From contig JALBYC010000001.1 of assembly GCA_023212645.1 (NCBI GenBank), positions 496,001-560,000 of the forward strand: DNA of 64,000 nucleotides, read 5' to 3'. Of this stretch, positions 40,368 to 49,523 are shown one piece after another. Position numbers and translations under genes: made by a program. Source of the DNA: Farysia itapuensis. Taxonomy: Eukaryota; Basidiomycota; Ustilaginomycetes; Ustilaginales; Ustilaginaceae. Within the stretch, counting starts at the first letter, position 1. The number at the start of each line of letters is the position of its first letter. Below the pieces are notes generated by a model. It did not search any database, was not told the origin of the DNA, and saw only the letters and a list, made by a program, of their open reading frames with translations.

Positions 40368-41069
40368 CTACCATTCATCCATCATCATGTCATTGATACC
40401 GCTGGCATGATGCGTGTCGCAATCGCCCTCGACTTGATCCCACAACAGTTTATGAGAGCGCATCGCACCAAAGTACTTGGTGGAAGGCGTATGAGAGCCA
40501 TCGTCCGACGGCGAAGGGGTGGGTGGAAACTCGACGCCCAGAGGATATCGCATTTGAGCCGGGGGCGAGGCTGGAATGTCACCGGATGAACTGACAGAGC
40601 CAGGCTCGATGATCATCTGCACATCAGCGTTTCCCTCAAAGAGGTGTAGTTCATCTGACTTGACAAATGTGTACCCGTAAGAGGTAACGACTTTCAGCCA
40701 GTGAGGGTTCTTGGAGGCAACACCCACAGACGAAACAGAGTGAGCCGCTCGGCTAGGGTGCAGAGGAGAAGAATGAGTGTAGGTGTCACGCTGAGTTTGA
40801 CCATACTGCGGCAAATCGTCAAGGGTAATGTCGGAGGAACTGGCGAATGAACTTGCGTGTTTATTTGGCTGCCCGAAGGTGAACGACTGCCCCAACATCG
40901 AGCTGGATTGTGAATTTCGGAGCGAGATAGTGGGTCGAGCCCGCTTGCCAGCAAGAGGCGAAGTGAGAGCATGGTCCGCATCAGCTTCTAGCTGACGCTT
41001 AGAGCCGTTCGATGAGGACGCGGCCATCGAAGAGAGGTAGGAAGTCTTGACTGCGGGAGAGAGTAGCAT
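40368..41069 (-). CDS. Hypothetical protein, function unknown
   Basis: 233 residues from the ATG at 41067-41069 (MLLSPAVKTS), or 219 from the ATG at 41027 (MAASSSNGSKRQLEAD); the longer frame starts at GTG and is not credible. I recognise no family. The N-terminal half is Ser-rich with a basic KRARPTIS patch that could act as a nuclear signal; the middle has a folded-looking stretch HWLKVVTSYGYTFVKSDELH; the C-terminus (HHASGINDMMMDEW) is acidic. Smooth open frame and position between two clear genes argue that it is real. Confidence 0.55.
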   Translation of the reverse strand: MLLSPAVKTSYLSSMAASSSNGSKRQLEADADHALTSPLAGKRARPTISLRNSQSSSMLGQSFTFGQPNKHASSFASSSDITLDDLPQYGQTQRDTYTHSSPLHPSRAAHSVSSVGVASKNPHWLKVVTSYGYTFVKSDELHLFEGNADVQMIIEPGSVSSSGDIPASPPAQMRYPLGVEFPPTPSPSDDGSHTPSTKYFGAMRSHKLLWDQVEGDCDTHHASGINDMMMDEW

Positions 41070-42946
41070 ACTGAACTTGTTATCGCGAAGAGAGAGTATA
41101 ATCCCGAAGAGACAGCGTTGCGAGAATGTCACAAGCGATTGGGAAACAAGAGTGTGTGGCGTTTGAACCGAAAGAAGGTCGAAGATGGGTCAAGAGAGCA
41201 AATCGAAGTGAGCGAGTGGGACCAAAGGTGTCGACGTAAAGGTAGTGATGACGGCGGAAAGAGTGAGTGGATGGTAGAGAAGAAGATACTGGCGTCCTGA
41301 AATTCCAAAGTTCTAAGATCAATACAAAACCTGAACAAGTTCAAAATTTGAAATCTCAAAAATTGTCGCCACCTGAATTCGAATTCGAATGCGGAAGTGC
41401 CGAGCTGGACGTGGTCGCGCGACGCGTTCGCGCCTGTGATGTTCTGACTTCGTTAGAGACGGGTTGGTACCAACAGCTCAGCGACGTGTCCTGCACCGAA
41501 TCCTACTCGAGTCATCCTTAAGCGTATAGTTGACAGAAGGCGTTGCCATCGTCTCTCACAATTACACTGCTTCCAGTGTTCCAATTAGTTGTGTAGATCA
41601 GGTGGACACGATGCTTTCGAAGAGCTCTGAGTTGGACAACATATTATGTGGATTTTGGAGCATGCTCTGCTCGAATGTCGGAGGTCAAAGGAACCTAAGT
41701 ACCAGAAGTCCAGAAGCAGTCAGCCTCAGGCATGGGTATCCGGGTTCCCGACTTGTTGGCGTAGATGATGTCCGCCTCCGGCCGGCACAAGAGGCATCGC
41801 GAATCGAGTACTACAGAACGGTAGAACACTGAGAGTCTGACAACTGGCACAGCGCACAACGACCAACAGCAACGGAAAGATAAATTTCTAGCCCAAAGGG
41901 CCAGCTGCATCTGTCAGGGCTCTACGCGCACCGCCACTTTGGCCTCAAGGGCTGAGCATGTGCATCCTCTGCGAGATATGTTCCGATGGCCCGCAGCGGC
42001 ATCTGTCAGCTTCTCTTCGCCAAGTTCAGCTCGGGCAGCGCTTCTGCATGTCGCACCTGTGCAGCTGCTTGGCGCTCGTCTGAGACCTATCAACCTGTTC
42101 AGTGTTCACAAAAGGCGGTACGAGCACTAGACAAAGGCAGGACCCCAAAGCCTGACCACGCGGTTTTCGAGTCAAGGCATCAGCCCAGTGTCCGAACTTA
42201 TTTTGCACCAAACCGTAAAATCTGCGGAGTGTGACAGCGCACTGAGACGCGTTTCAACGTTTCAACGCCCCGAATTGACACTCCGCGCCATTGACCGTAG
42301 GCGTCGTCCCGTATAGCAAATAATGGCAGCCCCGTCTGTCGAACTCATACCGCTGGCATGCCTGCTTCCATGACCAAAGGAGGAGCAGGGTTGCAAGTCA
42401 CGCCAGTCGCCGTGGCGTCAGGGCGCTTGATTCGGAAAGCCGCGACGGAAACAGGGAAAGAAATTTCAGGTAACAACGGGCTCGGCGAAGGTGCATATTG
42501 CATTACAATGCTGGCGTAGCAGTTCTGGAACGCTTGGCCGGCTTACAAGCCCCATTCAGATCGTACGTCGCATCCTCACCTGTCCTTTCTCCGAGTTGCC
42601 TGCGCCTTGAGTGCCCGTCTGAAAGAATGCCCGTGCTTGTCGGGTACGTGTACCTGCCAACGAGGCACTCGTCGGCACTCCCTTTGACGTCGCCTCGCCA
42701 TTCCTTTAACTAGATCCCGTTTCTGGACTCTTCCATTCTTGCTTCCTCCCTACACCTCTTCGTCACTTTTCAATCCTTACCTCCTTGCGATCTTTCTGGC
42801 TGCTTCTCCCTTGACGGGCTGAATACCATACATCACCTCAATCTCTCGAAATTGCTTCGCTTCAGGTTGATCCTAGCTTAGCTCCCTATCAAGCCGGTTC
42901 TTGATCTTTACACGTCTCACCTATCCACAACCTTTTTTGCATCAAG
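41070..42946. other. Long intergenic region with the GH16 gene leader
   Basis: 1.9 kb with no supported gene. The left part (about 41290-41400) is AT-rich, with GAATTC doubled at about 41377-41388. The last 230 bp before the GH16 ATG are strongly pyrimidine-rich, as in leaders of well-expressed fungal genes. Short open frames here look random. I see no tRNA, 5S rRNA or transposon signature. Confidence 0.45.
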
Positions 42947-44389
42947 ATGAAGTACCTCTCTGCTGTTGCTCTGGCACTTGCTGCCACCTTCACTCTAACT
43001 TCGGCAACTCCTGAACCTATCGTTGCCCTCCCTCCTGGCCAGGGTCGATCCAGCCGTGGTGTTCGTTCCGTCATCACCGGCCACAAGATCCGCTCTCACG
43101 TTCATCACTCTCGCAGACAGGCTCTTCAGGAAGATGACGAGGCCCTTCTCGAGCGATCCCTTGCTAACGTCACTCTCAACGCTGACGAGGAAGAGGAGGA
43201 AGCTGTCGCTCACAAGAAACGAAACACATGCGCGACAAAGTCCAGCACCAAGACAGCAAAGAACTATCGCACAAATAAGAACAACGCCAACACTGACTCC
43301 AAGGTTGCCTCATCCGGCTCCAGCTCTGGCTCTGACTCGGGTTCAGCCTCTTCGTCCGCCAGTGCCAGCAGTGCTACGACAAGCTCCCAGGCAGGCTCAT
43401 CCAGTACGTCCAAGAACACTTCGTCCAACTCCACCACTGCAGCCTCGACTTCGAGCTGGAAGCTGGTCAAGTCTTACTCTGGCTCCTCTTTCTTTAACGA
43501 TATGGACTTCTACACTGCTTCGGATCCCACCCACGGCTCCATTAGCTACATCGACCAGGGCTCCGCCCAGAGTGCTGGCTTGATCGGTACATCTAACGGA
43601 CAGGTTCAGATGAAGATCAGCGCCTCCAATGGCTGGGCCAAGTCGGTGCGAGTCAGCACCAAGGACTCCTTCACTACCGGTGTCTTCATTCTCGACGCCG
43701 AGCACATGCCTGTCGGTTGTGGTGTCTGGCCCGCTTGGTGGTCGACGCCGTCCAACCCCAACGGTGGATGGCCCAACGGTGGTGAGATCGACATCATCGA
43801 AGGCGTCAATGACTATTCGTTGAACACTTACTCCATCCACACCACCGAAGGATGCTACGTGCCTTCGAACACGCAAATGTCTGGCAAGTTCACTCTTTCT
43901 GGATCGCAGGCCACCAACTGTGCCTCTGCTTCTACCAACAACCAGGGATGTGGTGTTACCTCGACCACTTCGGGTGACTTTGGCGTCAAGTACAACAAGA
44001 ATGGAGGAGGTATCCATGCTATGTACTGGTCCGAAAGCGATGGTATCTCGTCCTACTTTTTCCCTCGAGGCTCCGTCCCCAGTGACATTACCTCTGGATC
44101 TCCCGACCCGACCGGCTGGGGCACTCCCCAGGCTCACTGGCCCGCCACCAACTGTGACATCAGCAAGTACTTCTACAACCACGTCATCGTCTTCACCAAC
44201 ACAGTGTGCGGAGACTGGGCCGGCTCTAGCGATGTCTGGAACAATGCAATGAACGGTCAGTCGCAATCGTGCCAGGCCAGCACTGGCAGCGGCTCTTGCT
44301 CGGCATACCTTGGCAGCAACCCAGACATGAGCGAGGCTTACTGGACCATCAACTCGCTCAAGGTCTACCAGACCTCAAGAAGATCGTAG
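42947..44389 (+). CDS. Secreted GH16 endo-1,3(4)-beta-glucanase
   Basis: Hydrolyses mixed-linkage or laminarin-type beta-glucans in the wall or surroundings. The 480-residue protein starts with a signal peptide (MKYLSAVALALAATFTLTSA) and a pro-region of about 70 residues containing two dibasic sites, SRR at 55-57 and KKR at 90-92, that could be cut by a Kex2-like protease. A Ser-rich linker (about 105-165) leads into the GH16 domain. The catalytic motif is GGEIDIIEGVN with Glu 280, Asp 282 and Glu 285. Conserved GVWPAWWSTP precedes it, and WPATNCDISKYFYNHVIVFTN follows it. Cysteines near 310-340 probably form disulfides. No GPI signal at the C-terminus. It lies between wide spacers and next to sugar transporters. 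Confidence 0.93.
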   Translation: MKYLSAVALALAATFTLTSATPEPIVALPPGQGRSSRGVRSVITGHKIRSHVHHSRRQALQEDDEALLERSLANVTLNADEEEEEAVAHKKRNTCATKSSTKTAKNYRTNKNNANTDSKVASSGSSSGSDSGSASSSASASSATTSSQAGSSSTSKNTSSNSTTAASTSSWKLVKSYSGSSFFNDMDFYTASDPTHGSISYIDQGSAQSAGLIGTSNGQVQMKISASNGWAKSVRVSTKDSFTTGVFILDAEHMPVGCGVWPAWWSTPSNPNGGWPNGGEIDIIEGVNDYSLNTYSIHTTEGCYVPSNTQMSGKFTLSGSQATNCASASTNNQGCGVTSTTSGDFGVKYNKNGGGIHAMYWSESDGISSYFFPRGSVPSDITSGSPDPTGWGTPQAHWPATNCDISKYFYNHVIVFTNTVCGDWAGSSDVWNNAMNGQSQSCQASTGSGSCSAYLGSNPDMSEAYWTINSLKVYQTSRRS

Positions 44390-45816
44390 GCTTCCCCTTC
44401 ATTGACGCCGTAAGCTCAGTTGGACTGGCTCCAGCTTCGCTACACCGTGTCACTGGCTCGTCATCGATTCTCAACCCTGTTACCAAGCATTGGATCCGGA
44501 TTGTCTCAGCATTGTTGCACTGTTCGCATAGTCACATCATCTTTCCCCCCTTTGTACTTCATCAGCACACTCGTCTTCGCGCAGGCCCGCTCCTTGACCA
44601 ATCTCTCGCTTCTTCTCGAGCCTGGTGCTCAGGATACCGCGAGCGATGCCCGGTCGAGGGAGCGGGCACTCCCCCTGACACTTCTCAATTCAGCGCTTTT
44701 CCTGAGTATCGCACCTGTGCGGTATTCGACGCAACCAATCAAGCTCGCGTGTGCGCCATTGTCTGTATGCTTCTCCAGTCTGCTCAAGTTTGAGAGACGG
44801 GTCCTGGTGCAGTCGGGTCTCGCCTCATTTCCCAAAGCGTTTCTTCAGAAAACGCTTCATGCTCTTTCGCGGGTATGCCAGCGATATGCCAAGCTTGCGG
44901 TAGGCTTTGCCGCACAGTAGAGGCTTGCAAGTTCCCACCGGCCAGTGCAGAGACGAGCGCCGTGCCCACAGAATGAAGTCTTCAGAGGTGCGAGAGACGA
45001 TGACCGAGTCCGTCCGTCAGAGCTCAGAGCAAGCACCGAAAGAGTTGCAGTCCGGCAAGGGATACCGCCAGTTCCAAAGGAGACAGACCGCTAGATGTCT
45101 CTCGAGTCTCGACATAGCCGAGCGAACAGTAGTTGGGATCGATTAGCGGAGTGCGGGGTCAGAGTTCCGGATCATGAACGTATGAGCTTTGGTGGCTGTC
45201 TGATCTCGTCAAGCTTAAACCAAGTACGGGGAAAACACTCGCAGAGCTGCGGCCAAGCTATTGTCTGAGCGGCTTAATTATTTGTGTTTCGGTAGGGTAG
45301 TGCTCGGTGGGATGAGGTGCATTAGACCGCTTTCATGGAGACGCATGAATTCCCAACACGATCTCGATCGCCTAGCGAACGCCAACATGTCCAGTTTCGC
45401 CGAAATCTGAACGAGGTCGATCTCAGCACACCTGGATTGGTCAGCCCCACAAGGAGCACGCTCGGTGGCGGCGCTGCCGAACACGGCAAGCGAGGCAATC
45501 CCCCTCAAACCTTGCGGTAAATCCCAGAAATGGTGGGGTCGTGGTCGTACTTTGTTGTTTTGGCCATATGCTTCGTGCTGGCGCGCGAACCTTCTCTTCC
45601 TGACGCCAAGCGGTCCAGCGAGCGCGCCGTCAGTCTTCGGCGTGGATCTTCCTTGCGCTAAGGCAAAAAACTTGACGAGCAGCCCAACTCTACTCTTGTC
45701 AGAGTCCGGGGTAGGCTCTGGCTATAAAGAGCCCCCGCACTTGTGGTCCCAATTGTCACAGTCATATCATTGCTGTACACTCTTCCTCTTCCTCTACCCC
45801 TCCAATATCCTTCAGC
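44390..45816. other. Intergenic region upstream of the FucP-like transporter
   Basis: 1.4 kb with no supported gene. A TATAAA at 45723-45728 lies 88 bp before the transporter ATG. The 166-codon open frame at 44420-44920 has no family resemblance and is probably chance. Confidence 0.45.
45723..45728 (+). promoter_or_regulatory. TATA box of the first FucP-like transporter gene
   Basis: TATAAA followed by GAGCCCCC, 88 bp upstream of the ATG; the stretch after it is C/T-rich. Confidence 0.55.
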
Positions 45817-47235
45817 ATGGGTCTCTTCGGTCGACAGCAAGGACGTGCGGTGGATCGCTCTGTGACGGGTGCTGATCTTCCTCGTGGCCAATTCCTTTTC
45901 TCTTTTGGACTCGTCTCTTCCCTCTTCTTCGTCTGGGGTCTCTCTTACGGTCTTCTAGACTCCCTGAACAAAACCTTCCAGGATTCTCTGAACTTGACAA
46001 AGGCCCAATCTACCGGCCTTCAAGCATGCTACTTTGGAGCTTACCTCATCAATGGTCCCATCTCTGGTCCCCTTGCCAGGAAGTTTGGGTACAAGTTTGC
46101 CATTCACGGCGGCTTGGGTCTCTTTTCCCTTGGCGCCGTCATGTTTTGGCCGTGTGCTGTGACTTTCAGCTACCCTGGCTTTCTTGTCTGCACGTTCATC
46201 ACCGCCTCCGGTCTGGCATGGCTTGAAGTTGCCGCCAACTCCTACATTACTGTTCTCGGATCCCCTGATATGGCTGCCTTCCGTCTGGTCTTTGCTCAGT
46301 CCTGGAACGGTGTTGCTTCGGTCATTGGCCCAATAATCGCCTCGCACACTTTCCTCAAAACTGGCAAGAGCCACACACTCAACAAGCTGCAATGGGTTTA
46401 CCTCGGTATTGCTGCGTTTGGCTGCCTCATCAACATCCTCTTTGCTGTTGCAAAACTACCTGAAGTTCGACAGGAAGTAAATGAAAGTCTTGAAGCCAAG
46501 GTGCAAGGCAGTTTCTGGAAGCAACACCACCTGCTTGCTGGTGCATTCACTGAGTTCCTATACGTTGGAGCCCAGGTCGGCGTCGCATCACTCGCCATCA
46601 ACTTCTTTGTCGAGCAACCGGGCGACCAGATTACAGTCGGAGAAGCCGCCAATCTGTACGCTGTCTGTCAGGCCATCTTCACCTTTGGCCGGTTTGTAGG
46701 CGTTCCCATTCTCTACTTCTTCGACTCTGCTCTTGTCCTGGCTGTGTTTGGTCTCGGAGCGGTCATCTTCTCCATCTTGACCGCCGAAATTCCTGCCAAA
46801 GGTGGCATTGCCTGCCTTATGATTGTCTTCTTCTTCGAAAGCGTGTGCTACCCCATCATTTTCACTCTCAGCACATCAAACCTTGGAAGCTATCAGAAAC
46901 TTGGAGCTGCACTGGTCGCCGCCGGTGTTTCGGGCGGAGCTTGGTACCCAAGTGTGCAAGCCTCCATTGCTGACAAGACGTCGACGCGAAACTCGTACCT
47001 GTTCGCCGTTCTTGGCTTTGCCGCTGTCAGCCTTTACGGTGTCTACATGAACGTCGATGCATCCCTCAAACTTGGTCACTGGGTATGGAAGAAACCTGCT
47101 CGGGCCGAAGTCATCGAGATCGGTGTAGCTGGTATCGCTCAAGAAGTGGATTCCGAAAGCAACTCAGAAAAAGTCAACGTCAAGGGAGACTCGGTGACCG
47201 AGCTAGCTACCGTACCGTATTCTAAAAAGCACTGA
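45817..47235 (+). CDS. FucP-type MFS sugar permease, intact copy
   Basis: Likely proton-coupled monosaccharide carrier of the fucose/glucose-galactose permease group. The 472-residue, intron-free protein has about 12 membrane segments. Family marks: FFVWGLSYGLLDSLNK after TM1, STGLQACYFGAYLINGPISG, GLAWLEVAANSYITVLG in TM4-5, HTLNKLQWVYLGIAAFG, and FFFESVCYPIIFTLS with GVSGGAWYPSVQ in the C-terminal half. The C-tail is hydrophilic (SESNSEKVNVKGDS). It is the left member of a tandem pair: the next gene is about 80% identical over its first 81 residues (66 of 81 by eye count). Substrate cannot be assigned. Confidence 0.9.
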   Translation: MGLFGRQQGRAVDRSVTGADLPRGQFLFSFGLVSSLFFVWGLSYGLLDSLNKTFQDSLNLTKAQSTGLQACYFGAYLINGPISGPLARKFGYKFAIHGGLGLFSLGAVMFWPCAVTFSYPGFLVCTFITASGLAWLEVAANSYITVLGSPDMAAFRLVFAQSWNGVASVIGPIIASHTFLKTGKSHTLNKLQWVYLGIAAFGCLINILFAVAKLPEVRQEVNESLEAKVQGSFWKQHHLLAGAFTEFLYVGAQVGVASLAINFFVEQPGDQITVGEAANLYAVCQAIFTFGRFVGVPILYFFDSALVLAVFGLGAVIFSILTAEIPAKGGIACLMIVFFFESVCYPIIFTLSTSNLGSYQKLGAALVAAGVSGGAWYPSVQASIADKTSTRNSYLFAVLGFAAVSLYGVYMNVDASLKLGHWVWKKPARAEVIEIGVAGIAQEVDSESNSEKVNVKGDSVTELATVPYSKKH

Positions 47236-48005
47236 TTCAAGCCCTGGGCAACCTCTTAGCAGTATTCTTGTTTGGGACATTACCTCTTCCTGTCAGCAAT
47301 TCCAAGCTTGTCACTTTCATAGATATTTTCACAGCGTGCGTATTCATCTGTGACGAAAAGCCACATTAGTAAGACACGTTCGTGCAGCAGGTCAGACTTG
47401 GTTTAGCGGCTCCGAAAGGGACAGAGATAACTGGCACAACTGTGTTCGCGTGTGCTTACTGGCTTGAGATAAGCAGCAGGAAACAACTGTACGCCTGACC
47501 GGAAAACTTTGACATTAACGATGCCTGTGTGGACCCACCAAGAGCTTTATGTACCATTCACCCGGATCAGCCGTTGTCAATCTCGTCAATGTGCTGATTG
47601 AGCCGAGCAGTGAGCACGTCTGCTGTACAGTCACTCAGTTTCTTGGAGAGCAGCTTTGAAAAAAGTCCGAGCCCCTCCAAACTCGCGCCACAAGCATGAA
47701 GACAGGCAAGTCTTTATTTCAACTGGTGGAGGCTGCGATACAAGCGCCAAGACTGTCTCATCACAGAGTAGTGAAGTTCATGTCGAAACAATAAAACATA
47801 CGGCTGAGTGTTGAGGTTTTACCGGTCAAGCTCTAATCGCTCGCTGAAATGACTTCTTTCACACCGTCGATCGTGGTGGCTACTGCCGCAGAGATCTCTT
47901 GCTAATCTGAGCTTGTTCCGCATCGCAAGCCGTTTGGCTAGGCTCCATGCTTTGAGGTGCATAAAAGGATCACTGCAATTGCGGGTCTTGCTTCCCATCA
48001 TCATA
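47236..48005. other. Spacer between the tandem FucP-like genes
   Basis: 770 bp with no gene seen. A CATAAAAG at 47960-47967 about 40 bp before the second ATG may serve as its TATA element. Confidence 0.4.
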
Positions 48006-49463
48006 ATGAGCTTCTTCGGTCGACAACCAGGGCGAGCTGTAGACCGCACGATTTCAGGAAGTGATGTTGCTCGAGGACAGTTTTTGTTTTCGTTTGCGCT
48101 CGTCTCCTCCCTCTTTTTCGTATGGGGTCTCTCGCATGGACTTCTTGACTCGCTGAACAAGGCCTTCCAGGACTCTTTGCATCTGACTAAAGCCAAATCG
48201 ACAGGTTTGCAAGCTTGCTACTTCGGAGCATATCTGGTCAATGGTCCTAGTAAGTCTCACCGTGCCTGAAGGAGTCTCTGGGTTCTAACCACGAAAGGTG
48301 TCGCAACAGTTTCTGGGCCTTTATGCCGTCGATATGGCTACAAGGTCGTAGTACACGGTGGACTCGGCCTGTTTTCGCTCGGTGCTGTCATGTTCTGGCC
48401 CTGCGCTGTGACATTCAGCTTCCCCGGATTTCTGGTCTGTACCTTTGTCTCTGCTTCGGGCTTGGCATGGCTTGGAGTGGCTGCCAATTCCTACATTGCC
48501 GTCCTCGGCTCCAGACGTTTTGCCGCGATTCGCCTCGTATTTGCGCAATCTTGTAACAGCGTCGCTTCAATTGTTGGTCCAGTCATCGCCTCGCATACAT
48601 TTCTGAAGACGGGGCATAGCCATACGCTCAACAAGTTACAGTGGGTGTATCTCGCCATTGCCGTCTTCGGATGTCTGATCAATTTACTTTTCGTCGCTGC
48701 AAAGCTGCCGGAGATCCGTCAGGACTTGGACGAAAGCCGGCAGAGTCAGGTTGAGGCTGATTTCTGGAAGCAACGCCACTTGCTTGCTGGCGCCTTCACC
48801 CAATTTCTGTACGTGGGTGCCCAGATTGGAGCTTCTTCACTCGCCATTAATTTTCTAGTCGAACAACCCGGGAGTCACATAAAGGTTGGTCAAGCAGCCA
48901 ACTTGTTTGCTGTATGCTAGGCCATCTACACGTTCGGCCACTTTATAGGTATACCTATCCTGTACTTCTTTGACCCTGCCCTTGTCCTGACTGGGTTCGG
49001 GCTTGGAGCAGTCATTTTCTGTATTCTTGCTGCCGAAGTACCTGCTCAGGGGGGTATTGCTTCTCTCATGCTCGTCTTCTTCTTTGGAAGCGTGTGCTAC
49101 CCAATCATCTTCAGCCTCAGCACTTCCAACCTCGGGATTCACCAGAAACTTGGTTCTGCCCTGGTCACAGCCGGCGTCTCCGGCGGCGCCTGGTACCCTA
49201 GTGTTCAAGCATCTATCGCAGACCGAACGACGACTCGTCACTCTTACCTGTTCTCTGTACTTGGCTTTGCCGCGGTCAGTGTGTACGGCGTCTGCATGAA
49301 TGTGGATGCATCGCGCAAGCTCGGACGCTGGAGCTGGAGAAAATCAGCTCAGCGCGAGGTCCCCGTGACGGATGTAAATTGTGCAGAGCGGGAGCTGGAA
49401 TACAATTCTCAGCAAGCCCTTGCCAGGCTCCAGCATCAACTCCTTCACAAAGATGACGCGTAG
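48006..49463 (+). pseudogene. FucP-type MFS sugar permease, second copy, with in-frame amber codon
   Basis: Paralogue of the gene at 45817. Exon 1 is 48006-48249. A 60-nt intron 48250-48309 (GTAAGT donor, TTCTAAC branch site, CAACAG acceptor) is excised to give NGP|ISGPLCRRYGYK, matching NGPISGPLARKFGYK in copy 1. The frame then runs to a TAG at 48918-48920. Copy 1 has CAG (Gln, in AVCQAIFTFG) at that place, so one C-to-T change explains it. After the TAG the same frame stays open and conserved for 181 more codons to 49463 (AIYTFGHFIG ... GVSGGAWYPSVQ). The truncated form would lose about 5-6 membrane segments. Recent pseudogene, stop-codon read-through and base-call error all remain possible. 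Confidence 0.8.
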
Positions 49464-49523
49464 AAATATAATTGAGTATTGTTCCTTTGTGCGTTCCAGA
49501 TTACTTTGAGCAGTTACGATAAG

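Noticed and set aside
44420..44920. 166-codon open frame between GH16 and transporter genes
   Set aside because: Composition and lack of motifs suggest a chance frame in the GH16 3' region.
48912..48948. Possible 37-nt intron (GTATGC to TATAG) that would remove the amber codon in the second FucP-like gene
   Set aside because: Too short for a fungal intron, not a multiple of three in a place where copy 1 has continuous coding, and it would delete conserved residues.
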